NCBI GenBank assembly: GCA_025464735.1
Contig: JAODMX010000550.1
Coordinates: 1-6,612 of the forward strand
Source of the DNA: Frondihabitans sp.
GTDB lineage: Bacteria; Actinomycetota; Actinomycetes; Actinomycetales; Microbacteriaceae
Reading direction: 5' to 3'
Length of the DNA: 6,612 nt
Numbering within the stretch: position 1 is the stretch's first letter; each line of letters opens with the position of its first letter. Made by a program: the position numbers and the translations under genes. The notes beneath the pieces were generated by a model. It was not told the DNA's origin, did no database searches, and saw only the letters and a list, made by a program, of their open reading frames with translations. Positions 1-5,787 of the stretch are shown here, piece by piece.

Positions 1-1
1 C

Positions 2-553
2 GCGTACGCACTGTCCCGGCTGGTGTTCCGCGGCCGGAACCTCGCGTTCCTGCTCATCATCCTGGGCATCATGATCCCGACGCAGGTCCTGATCATCCCG
101 ATCTTCCAGGAGCTCAACACCGTCAACCTCTTGAACACCTACTGGTCGGTGATCTTCCCGCAGGTGCCCGCAGTCATCGCGGTGTTCATCTTCAAGCAGT
201 TCTTCGACGGGATCCCACGCGAACTGGAGGAGGCGGCGCGGATTGACGGCGCCGGCACCTGGAAGATCTACTGGTCGGTCATCATGCCGCTCTCGCGTCC
301 CGTGATCGCGGCAGTCATCATCCTGACCTTCGTCGGAGTCTGGAACAACCTGCTTCTGCCGCTGTTCGTGCTCTCGAACCCGAACCTCATGACCATCCCC
401 GTCGGGCTCGCGACCGTCCAAGGCAGCTTCGGCCTCCGGTACGCCGACATCCAGGCCGGCGCGATCCTCGCTGCGCTGCCCTTGATCATTCTGTACCTGG
501 TGTTCCAGCGTCAGATCGTCGAGGGTGTGACAGGCAGCGGGCTGAAGGGCTGA
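2..553 (+). CDS. Carbohydrate ABC transporter permease, MalG type, 3' part only
   Basis: This is the inner-membrane permease of a binding-protein-dependent ABC importer, most likely for a sugar. It forms half of the translocation channel and contacts the ATPase in the cytoplasm. The reading frame is open to the left edge, so the gene is cut; about 183 residues are visible, where MalG-type proteins usually have 270-300. The GTG at 23 is an internal codon, not the true start. The diagnostic cytoplasmic EAA loop is at visible residues 77-96 (EEAARIDGAGTWK...MPLSRP), where it docks on the ATPase. Hydrophobic spans lie near residues 14-36, 49-66, 100-122 and 155-175. The end GSGLKG is typical of this subfamily. 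The gene is probably last in its operon, because a strong hairpin follows the stop. The substrate cannot be told from this fragment. Confidence in family is high. Confidence 0.93.
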   Translation, partial: AYALSRLVFRGRNLAFLLIILGIMIPTQVLIIPIFQELNTVNLLNTYWSVIFPQVPAVIAVFIFKQFFDGIPRELEEAARIDGAGTWKIYWSVIMPLSRPVIAAVIILTFVGVWNNLLLPLFVLSNPNLMTIPVGLATVQGSFGLRYADIQAGAILAALPLIILYLVFQRQIVEGVTGSGLKG

Positions 554-579
554 CCCCGCCACCACAAGATCCACCTCTC

Positions 580-624
580 ACGAGCGCCCGGGGTCGACCA
601 CTGAGTCGGCACCCGGGCGTTCGT
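580..624 (+). terminator. Rho-independent-like hairpin after the ABC permease gene
   Basis: Arms 580-592 and 612-624 pair over 13 bp (ACGAGCGCCCGGG with CCCGGGCGTTCGT), with one G-U pair at 584/620 and a 19-nt loop. It starts 26 bp after the permease stop codon. No T-run follows, which is common for actinobacterial terminators. It ends only 15 bp before the methyltransferase start codon, so it could also sit in that gene's leader. The pairing is directly seen; the terminator role is inferred. Confidence 0.68.
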
Positions 625-638
625 GCAAGGGTGGGGGT

Positions 639-1403
639 ATGACCACGAACGACGCCTTCGAACCCGACCAGTACCGTCCCGACCAGGCCACGTCGTTCGG
701 ATCCGTCGCCGAGGTCTACGACCGCGGGCGTCCCGGGTACCCCGCCGAGGCGATCGACTGGCTGCTCCCCGAGGGAGCCCAGCACGTCGTCGATCTCGGC
801 GCCGGGACAGGAAAGCTGACCCGGCTCCTGCTCGAACGGGTCGACAGGGTGACCGCCGTCGAGCCGTCGGAGGGAATGCGCAAGCAGCTCATTCGGGCGG
901 TACCAACCGCCCAGATCCTGCCCGGATCCGCCGAGAGACTTCCCCTGGACGGCGAGAGTTTCGACGCCGTGCTCGCGGCGCAGGCCTGGCACTGGGTCGA
1001 CCCGGCGCGAGCGGTCCCCGAGGTGGCCCGCGTGCTGAAGCCCGGCGGAACCCTGGGGCTGATCTGGAACATGCGCGACGAATCCGTTCCCTGGATCAGA
1101 GAGCTGAGCGCCATCATGGGTGTCGAGTCGGACAGCTACCGCGAGTCGGAGAGTCCCCGGGTGGGGCCACCGTTCGGCGAGGTCGAACGACGCGACTTTC
1201 CCTGGTCGAACCCGGTGACACCAGACGACGTCGTGGCGATGGTGGCTTCACGCAGCTACGTGATCACCCTCCCTGCCGCAGATCGCGAAGCGCTCTACGA
1301 TCGCGTGCGCGAGTTGCTGACGACGCACCCCGACCTTGCGGGTCGCAGCACCATCGACGTGCCCTACGTGGCCAGAGGCTCGCGGGCGTTCCTCGTCTCG
1401 TGA
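639..1403 (+). CDS. Class I SAM-dependent methyltransferase (Methyltransf_11 type)
   Basis: This 254-residue soluble enzyme should transfer a methyl group from S-adenosylmethionine to an unknown acceptor. SAM-binding motif I is D52-LGAGTG-58, the acidic residue ending the second strand is E75, and the motif around F108-D121 (FDAVLAAQAWHWVD) forms the next strand and loop. LKPGG at 133-137 is the usual turn before strand five. The HWVD signature is common in small actinobacterial and fungal methyltransferases of the UbiE/trans-aconitate-like group. No extra domain indicates the substrate. The ATG at 639 is chosen because AAGGG at 627-631 sits 7 nt upstream. A hairpin separates it from the permease, so it is probably a separate unit. 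Its last 40 bp overlap the convergent membrane-protein gene. The family is sure; the substrate is unknown. Confidence 0.9.
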   Translation: MTTNDAFEPDQYRPDQATSFGSVAEVYDRGRPGYPAEAIDWLLPEGAQHVVDLGAGTGKLTRLLLERVDRVTAVEPSEGMRKQLIRAVPTAQILPGSAERLPLDGESFDAVLAAQAWHWVDPARAVPEVARVLKPGGTLGLIWNMRDESVPWIRELSAIMGVESDSYRESESPRVGPPFGEVERRDFPWSNPVTPDDVVAMVASRSYVITLPAADREALYDRVRELLTTHPDLAGRSTIDVPYVARGSRAFLVS

Positions 1404-1822
1404 CGTCGCTGCGGCGCGATCCGAACGAGCGCGGGGTACGTGATCAGGGCCAGGGCGAAATGCATGGCGACCAGCACGAGGACAGCTGCGGCGGATTGTC
1501 CCTTATAAAGGATCCAGGCGTCGGGAGCCAGCCCAACCACGGTCACGATGACGGTCAAGAGAAGGAACGGCCCGGCCGCCTTCGAGCTCAACAGGGTCAT
1601 GATCGGCCAGGCCACGCACGCCAGAACCACTCCGATGATCGTGAGCCGACTGTAGTCAGCAAAGGCGAAGTGCGGATATCCGACCGTGGACGGGAACACG
1701 ACCTGGCCCAGGACCGCCAAAACGGCACATGCGGCCAGCGATAGAGCAACGGCCACGACTGTAGCCAGCACCCAGCGGAGGAGTCGCGGCTGCAGGCGCC
1801 CTCCGGGGAGGTCAAACGTCAT
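1364..1822 (-). CDS. Small four-helix membrane protein, unknown function (DUF6069-like)
   Basis: This 152-residue integral membrane protein has four predicted helices at about residues 15-39, 59-79, 84-104 and 110-135. A short basic N-terminus (RLQPRLLR) and a charged C-terminal tail (RIAPQRRHETR) are probably cytoplasmic. Helix two carries a W-P kink (ACVAWPIM), helix three ends in PDAW, and helix four contains AMHFALAL followed by YP. This architecture and the helix-four MH motif remind me of the DUF6069 family of actinobacterial membrane proteins, but that is from memory and uncertain. The ATG at 1822 is preceded on the minus strand by GAAGGG at a normal distance. The gene overlaps the convergent methyltransferase by 40 bp and is divergent from the small gene at 1931. 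No enzymatic motif is visible. Confidence 0.8.
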   Translation of the reverse strand: MTFDLPGGRLQPRLLRWVLATVVAVALSLAACAVLAVLGQVVFPSTVGYPHFAFADYSRLTIIGVVLACVAWPIMTLLSSKAAGPFLLLTVIVTVVGLAPDAWILYKGQSAAAVLVLVAMHFALALITYPALVRIAPQRRHETRNAREPLAT

Positions 1823-1930
1823 GGCGGTGCCCTTCGATCATGGTCAGTAGCGCCACAGCACCAGAGCAGCTCCAAGAAACCTCCACGAATCGCTGAATGC
1901 GGCGGCCGTGCCATTCGATAGGGTCGCAGG

Positions 1931-2092
1931 ATGCAGATGCGTCGTGGTCTCGCCATCGTCGGCATCGTCGTCGTGCTCGTCGTCTTCGCAGCCGTCGGCA
2001 TCACCGCGGTCCTCGTGGCCGGCCACGAGATTTCCAAGGTCGACCCGTCACGCACCCCGTCGCCGAGCCCGACCGCGACTTCGCGCGGCTAA
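1931..2092 (+). CDS. Small single-span membrane protein, 53 residues, unknown function
   Basis: This short reading frame encodes about 53 residues. A basic start (MQMRRG) is followed by one long hydrophobic segment at residues 7-30, rich in V, I and A. A short, mostly polar tail follows, with a Pro/Ser/Thr-rich end (PSRTPSPSPTATSRG) that is probably extracytoplasmic. Coding is supported by strong G/C bias at third codon positions (only about 7 codons end in A or T), by start-site signals, and by a TAA stop sitting at the base of a strong terminator. Two starts are possible: ATG 1931 with AGGG at 1920-1923, or ATG 1937 with GCAGG at 1926-1930. The protein could be an anchored peptide or an uncleaved signal-anchor. 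I do not recognise a family. It fills what would otherwise be a 349-bp empty gap. Confidence 0.68.
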   Translation: MQMRRGLAIVGIVVVLVVFAAVGITAVLVAGHEISKVDPSRTPSPSPTATSRG

Positions 2093-2155
2093 ACCCTCGC
2101 GCGCGGCTGTCGCGGTGGTCCTAGGACCACCGCAACAGCCGGGGCCGAGGGTTTA
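2090..2155. terminator. Long bidirectional terminator palindrome
   Basis: This 66-nt interrupted palindrome has three stacked stems. The outer stem is 10 bp (TAAACCCTCG at 2090-2099 with 2146-2155), the middle 7 bp (CGGCTGT at 2104-2110 with 2135-2141), and the inner a perfect palindrome at 2112-2133 centred on CCTAGG. A 4/4 internal loop and one C/A mismatch separate them. It lies between the convergent small gene and cardiolipin synthase gene. It reads alike on both strands and ends in GGGTTTA each way, so it can stop transcription from both sides. The stop codon of the small gene forms the base of the outer stem. Confidence 0.85.
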
Positions 2156-2171
2156 GGCGGGGCGGTCGCGT

Positions 2172-3689
2172 CTACTGCAGGTCGGACGTGAGTCTCATCA
2201 CGTTGTCGACGTACCGCAGGTACCAGGGCAGTTTGCGCCACTCGGCCGCGGTGAGAAGTGTCGACACCGTGCGGTAACCGTCGATGACGGCCTCCAGATC
2301 GTCCGCGACCGTTCCGCCATAACTCATCAGCATGATCTCGTAGTCGAGGGCGAACGACCGATTGTCCATGTTGCTGGATCCGATCACAGCCACCTCGCCA
2401 TCGACCAGCAGATGCTTGGCGTGGAGCACCGTGGGCGCCGGGTACTGGTAGATCTTCACACCCGCCTCGAGCAAGGTTTTGTAGTACGACCGCTGGGCGT
2501 GCTGCACCATGAACTGGTCCGCCTTCTCGGAGACGAACAGCTCGACGTCGACGCCGCGATAGGCCGCCGTGGTGATCGCGGTGAGCAGTGACTCGTCCGG
2601 CACGAAGTACGGGCTCGTGATCGACAGACGGCTCTGGGCGCGGTGGATCAGCGAGACGAAGAGTCGCAGGTTGGGCTGGGTCGGAAAGCCGGGCCCCGAC
2701 GGCACGAGCTGGAACGACGACTCTGTCTCCTCGAGTTTCGGGTCGTCCTCCGCCGGACCGTGCTGCTCGAACTCGAGCCGCTCCCCCGTCTCTGTGAACC
2801 AGTCGATGGCGAAGACGGCGCTCAGCGAATCGACGATCGGACCGCTCAACTTGATGTTCAGGTCTTTCCAGTGCCGACCCACCCGAGTGTTCTTGGGTTT
2901 GAGGTAACCGGAGTCGATCATGTTCTGCGACCCCATGAATCCGACGGAGCCGTCGACCACGAGCAGTTTGCGATGGTTCCGCAGGTCGGGTCGCCGCCAC
3001 CGACCGCGCAGCGGATCGATGGGCATCATCGGGTGCCACTGGATGCCCGCTTTGGTCAGGCGGCGCTTGAGTTTGCCGTAGCCGGGATAACCGCTCGTAC
3101 CAATGTGGTCGAAGAGCAAGCGCACCGTCACCCCGCGGGCGACGGCGTCCGCGAGAGCCGTGAAGAACACGTCGGTGGTGGAGTCCCAGGCCATGATGTA
3201 GATGGCGACATTGACTTCGCGCTCGGCGACTTGGACCGCCGCGGCCATTGCCCGAATGGTGTCTTCGTACTCGCCGTACAGGCCATCGTTGCGACCGCTG
3301 ACCATCGGCATGCCGACGAGCGCCCGGTTGAGCCCGACGATCGACTCGAGGCCCGGCTGCTCAGCGACGGCCGCGGGCGCATCCGGATACTTGCTGGTGC
3401 GATCGGTGATGAGCTTGTTCGCCTCGCCCTGGATCCGGTGCCTTCTGCCCTGGACGTACGGGCTTCCGAAGAGGAGGAAGAGAGGCAGCCCGACGACCGG
3501 GACGAAGAGCACGAGCATGAGCCACGCGAACGACGAACCCGTGCGACGGTTCTCCGGGATGAAGCCGATGGCGGCAATCTTGATCACGTACTCGATGATG
3601 ATGAAGACGATGCCGAGCCACCCGCGCTTGCGAGCGATGGCGGCCAGCGGACGCGGCGTGAGGATGTTCGACGACGGGAGGAAGGACAT
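2172..3689 (-). CDS. cls: Cardiolipin synthase, phospholipase D type
   Basis: This membrane enzyme joins two phosphatidylglycerol molecules to give cardiolipin and glycerol, the usual reaction of bacterial PLD-type synthases. The product has 505 residues, close to the normal family length. Two N-terminal membrane helices lie at about 24-44 and 54-75 (PLDc_N region). They are followed by two PLD domains, each with an HKD motif: H239-x-K241-x4-D246 (NHRKLLVVD) followed by GSQN, and H423-x-K425-x4-D430 (LHAKHLLVD) followed by GSSN. Both motifs are intact, so the enzyme should be active. The ATG at 3689 has no clear Shine-Dalgarno sequence, which suggests coupling to the YbjQ gene ending 21 bp upstream. 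The 3' end runs into the bidirectional terminator. A phosphatidylserine synthase or plain phospholipase D is less likely given the helices and twin motifs. Confidence 0.93.
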   Translation of the reverse strand: MSFLPSSNILTPRPLAAIARKRGWLGIVFIIIEYVIKIAAIGFIPENRRTGSSFAWLMLVLFVPVVGLPLFLLFGSPYVQGRRHRIQGEANKLITDRTSKYPDAPAAVAEQPGLESIVGLNRALVGMPMVSGRNDGLYGEYEDTIRAMAAAVQVAEREVNVAIYIMAWDSTTDVFFTALADAVARGVTVRLLFDHIGTSGYPGYGKLKRRLTKAGIQWHPMMPIDPLRGRWRRPDLRNHRKLLVVDGSVGFMGSQNMIDSGYLKPKNTRVGRHWKDLNIKLSGPIVDSLSAVFAIDWFTETGERLEFEQHGPAEDDPKLEETESSFQLVPSGPGFPTQPNLRLFVSLIHRAQSRLSITSPYFVPDESLLTAITTAAYRGVDVELFVSEKADQFMVQHAQRSYYKTLLEAGVKIYQYPAPTVLHAKHLLVDGEVAVIGSSNMDNRSFALDYEIMLMSYGGTVADDLEAVIDGYRTVSTLLTAAEWRKLPWYLRYVDNVMRLTSDLQ

Positions 3690-3710
3690 GAGCGGGCCGG
3701 TCTCGCGCGC

Positions 3711-4034
3711 TTATTCGGCGGGGTTGAGTTTGACGGCAGTCCCGTACGCGATGACCTCCTGGTAGGCGTTACCGAGGTCGTTGGCATCGAACCGCATGGC
3801 GAGAACGGCGTCAGCGCCCTTCTGGGTGGCAGCCTCGATCAGACGATCCAACGCCTCCTGCCGCGTTTGCAGGAGCTGCGTCGTCAAACCGCTGAGTTCG
3901 CCTCCGAAGATGGCCTTGAGGCCGGAGCCGACTTGCACCAGCGCATTGCGGGAGCGAACGGTCAGGCCGGTCACCTCGCCGTAAACCTCGGCGACCGTTC
4001 GGCCAGGGACGTCGTTCGTGGTGACGATCAGCAT
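3711..4034 (-). CDS. YbjQ/UPF0145 family protein
   Basis: This 107-residue protein matches the YbjQ_1 (UPF0145, 'putative heavy-metal-binding') family in length and motifs. The N-terminus reads MLIVTTNDVPG, VYGEVTGLTVRS follows at about 18-29, a central helix region contains TRQEALDRL, and A-x-KGADAVLAMRFD is followed by a YGTAVKL end. Members form small ring-like oligomers in known structures; the biological role is unresolved, and metal binding is a family label, not something the sequence proves. The ATG at 4034 is supported by AAGGA and AGAGGA just upstream on the minus strand. It is probably co-transcribed with the cardiolipin synthase 21 bp downstream, which hints at a membrane or envelope context. 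The 77-bp gap upstream (4035-4111) may hold its promoter, but I see no convincing -35/-10 pair there. Confidence 0.88.
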   Translation of the reverse strand: MLIVTTNDVPGRTVAEVYGEVTGLTVRSRNALVQVGSGLKAIFGGELSGLTTQLLQTRQEALDRLIEAATQKGADAVLAMRFDANDLGNAYQEVIAYGTAVKLNPAE

Positions 4035-4111
4035 GATTCCTCTTCCTTCGTTGGGTCGGCGATTGCCACCGTAGTACCTCTTGTTCGGGGTCGCGGAAGG
4101 CGCGTGGGCAG

Positions 4112-4780
4112 TCAGCCGGCAGTCGTGATCACGGTTGTGAAGGATCCGAGATCCATCGCCGGAACCGGAAGCACCGGCCGCTCAGTGGCCCGGAGTCCAT
4201 CGAGCAGCAGGGCTAGATAGCGACGCCACAGGTCGGGGCTGACATCGCTCACCCGATAGACGCTGTTCAGCATTGCGAAAATCGGGTAGATGTCCGTGAC
4301 CGTGACACCTTCGCGGAGAACTCCAGCCTTCGTCGCCCGCTCGAACAGGGGGGAGAGGACGCCGACGAGTTTCTCAGCGGTGCTCTCGTTCGGGCCGACG
4401 CCAGAGCGTCCAAGGAATGTTTCACACAGTCCGAGATCCCGCGCCTGGTGTGCCGCCGTGACCTCGAAGAACGCCACGAGTGCGAGCCAGGGGTCTTCGA
4501 TCTTCAACGCCGTGTGCAGCTCGGCCAAGACGGAATCGATCGCCGCGTCGTACAGGGTTTCGACGATCTCGCGTTTGCTGGCGAAATTTCGATAGACCGT
4601 GCCGATCCCCACTCCGGCGTGCTTGGCGATGTCCTCGAGTGTCGCAGACAGGCCATCCCGCGCAAAAACCTCACGCGCCGCCTGCACGAGGCGCTCGTTG
4701 TTCAGCATCGCGTCTTTCCGCTTGGCGGGTGCGCGGGGTTCGTCGATTGGCATCGGCTCATTATCGTCTCCGCTGGTCAC
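4112..4780 (-). CDS. TetR/AcrR family transcriptional regulator
   Basis: This one-component repressor is expected to bind DNA as a dimer and release it on binding a small ligand. From the GTG at 4780 it has 222 residues. The TetR_N helix-turn-helix spans about residues 29-75: ARDGLSATLEDIAKHAGVG leads into the recognition helix IGTVYRNF, followed by the conserved SKREIVETLY. The rest is a helical ligand-binding domain, with no recognisable effector signature. The first 25 residues are a polar extension including RAPAKRK. The GTG lacks a Shine-Dalgarno sequence, and in-frame ATGs at 4753 and 4708 are alternative starts. It begins 12 bp after the oxidoreductase stop, so the two are probably one operon with translational coupling. 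The twin palindromes upstream of that operon are its likely binding sites, which would make it autoregulatory. Confidence 0.92.
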   Translation of the reverse strand: MTSGDDNEPMPIDEPRAPAKRKDAMLNNERLVQAAREVFARDGLSATLEDIAKHAGVGIGTVYRNFASKREIVETLYDAAIDSVLAELHTALKIEDPWLALVAFFEVTAAHQARDLGLCETFLGRSGVGPNESTAEKLVGVLSPLFERATKAGVLREGVTVTDIYPIFAMLNSVYRVSDVSPDLWRRYLALLLDGLRATERPVLPVPAMDLGSFTTVITTAG

Positions 4781-4792
4781 GACTAAGAGTGT

Positions 4793-5659
4793 CTAGCGTG
4801 CGCTCGTCAAAGCACGCACCTGCTCGGCCAGACGGTCGAGTTCAGCGAACACTGCGGGCGTGGCCGTATCGAGCGGCCCCGCCGCCGTACTGCGTAGGAA
4901 TCGACGGAACACTGCCACGAGCACCCCTTCGGGCACGGTCCGCACCGCGGTGAAGCCACTCGGCACCGGCGGCATCGGCAGGGCTTTGAGGTTCTGCCTC
5001 ATGAGCCGGATCATGTCGCGGATGCCGTCCGAGTCGCTGGCCAGAGCGTCGAGACCGCCCGCGGCGTGCACCGCCTGCGCAAGCGGCACCTCGAACGCCG
5101 CGTGCGTCTTGAGCCAGGCGTCCATCCGAGGCTCGGCCTTGGCGTTGATCCCGGCCGAGCGGAGCGTGTGAACGATTCGTTGGAGCCGCGGAGTGACGCT
5201 GCCGTCGGGTTCGCCGATCGGCATCCGGACCAGGCGCGTCAAGAGCGAGGGCGCTCCGTACCGGACCACGTCGCCATCCATCGTGCCGCCCAAATTGGGG
5301 AAGCCGAGCAGCACGCGATTGCGGCCAAGTACCTCAGCCATCGGCTCCTCCCCTCCGGCCCAGTTGACCAGGAACAGCACGTCGCCGTCGAACCCAACGA
5401 GCGACTCGAGCACGGCATCCACCTGATGGGTGCGGACGAAGACGGCGGTGAGGTCGTACTCGCTGCCAGGGCGCTCGACCACGGGAACGGGAACCTGCCT
5501 GAAAACCGGGCTGTCGCCCTCGGCAAGCACAACGCCGTGCTCGCGCAGGGCAATCAAGCGCTCGCCACGGGCCAACAGCGAGACGTCCAGGCCGGCCTCA
5601 TACAGGCGGGCGGCGAACAGACTCCCAGTGACACCGGCACCGTACACAAGAATCTTCAC
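4793..5659 (-). CDS. Ketopantoate reductase (ApbA/PanE) family oxidoreductase, divergent
   Basis: This 288-residue soluble protein has an N-terminal Rossmann fold with the dinucleotide motif G7-AGVTG-12. R31 after strand two suits the 2'-phosphate of NADPH. VRTHQ at 75-79 and LVNWAGG at 97-103 match the family's cofactor-side loops, N99 being the asparagine that usually lies in QNG. The C-terminal half is helical. K184 in WLKTHAAFE is the candidate for the PanE catalytic lysine, but the asparagine normally four residues later is Ala188, and the C-terminal S-x2-D...GR-x-TEID motif of true PanE is not visible. I therefore infer a different hydroxy/keto substrate rather than pantoate synthesis. 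The start is GTG 5659, with GAAGGGA upstream. It is first in a probable operon with the TetR gene. Family confidence is good; substrate is unknown. Confidence 0.85.
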   Translation of the reverse strand: MKILVYGAGVTGSLFAARLYEAGLDVSLLARGERLIALREHGVVLAEGDSPVFRQVPVPVVERPGSEYDLTAVFVRTHQVDAVLESLVGFDGDVLFLVNWAGGEEPMAEVLGRNRVLLGFPNLGGTMDGDVVRYGAPSLLTRLVRMPIGEPDGSVTPRLQRIVHTLRSAGINAKAEPRMDAWLKTHAAFEVPLAQAVHAAGGLDALASDSDGIRDMIRLMRQNLKALPMPPVPSGFTAVRTVPEGVLVAVFRRFLRSTAAGPLDTATPAVFAELDRLAEQVRALTSAR

Positions 5660-5680
5660 GGCTGTTCCCTTCGGATCACT

Positions 5681-5702
5681 AAGCGGAATTGGGTATTCCG
5701 CT
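5681..5702. promoter_or_regulatory. Operator palindrome 1 upstream of the oxidoreductase-tetR operon
   Basis: This is a perfect inverted repeat, AGCGGAAT (5682-5689), five-base spacer, ATTCCGCT (5695-5702). It lies 22-43 bp upstream of the GTG start, within the likely leader or initial transcribed region. Its length and symmetry suit a TetR-family dimer, and the TetR gene is second in the operon it precedes. The repeat is seen; the bound protein is inferred. Confidence 0.72.
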
Positions 5703-5705
5703 CTG

Positions 5706-5730
5706 ACTCTACACGAAGCGGAATCGTCAA
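5706..5730 (-). promoter_or_regulatory. Possible promoter of the oxidoreductase-tetR operon
   Basis: On the minus strand TTGACG (5730-5725) is a near-perfect -35 hexamer. The best -10-like hexamer, TAGAGT (5711-5706), lies only 13 nt further, shorter than the usual 16-18; at 17 nt one finds GTCAGA, a poor match. The region is AT-richer than its surroundings and lies between and within the two operators. The -35 is credible; the -10 and start point are uncertain. Confidence 0.35.
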
Positions 5731-5735
5731 TTCCT
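5716..5735. promoter_or_regulatory. Operator palindrome 2, degenerate copy
   Basis: AAGCGGAAT (5716-5724), a five-base spacer, then ATTCC (5730-5734) repeats the arrangement of operator 1, with the outer bases of the right arm changed. The left arm is an exact 9-bp direct copy of 5681-5689, shifted by 35 bp. Its spacer region includes a TTGACG hexamer read on the minus strand, so a bound repressor could cover a -35 element. Confidence 0.62.
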
Positions 5736-5787
5736 TTTAGCCCGCGTCGATCCTGAGAACGACATCCGTTTCACTCCACTCGCAAAA

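Noticed and set aside
623..1744. A 373-codon plus-strand frame overlapping the methyltransferase and the membrane-protein gene
   Set aside because: It is Arg-rich, in a different frame from the clear methyltransferase motifs, and runs antisense through another gene. It is an overlap artefact.
1844..2026. Minus-strand frame rich in Asp, Glu and His, opposite the small membrane protein
   Set aside because: The acidic run is the antisense of the GTC/ATC-rich hydrophobic codons of the 1931-2092 gene. It is a shadow, with no ribosome-binding site or family resemblance.
4035..4111. Possible promoter for the YbjQ-cls pair, and a further copy of the operator
   Set aside because: I found no convincing -35/-10 pair and no AGCGGAAT-type palindrome. 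A TCGCGGAAGG match covers only part of an arm.
2643..4220. A 525-codon open frame on the plus strand across cls, the YbjQ gene and part of tetR
   Set aside because: It lies antisense to three well-supported genes, and its composition is Arg/Glu/Asp/Gly-rich without any domain, as expected of an open antisense frame in GC-rich DNA.
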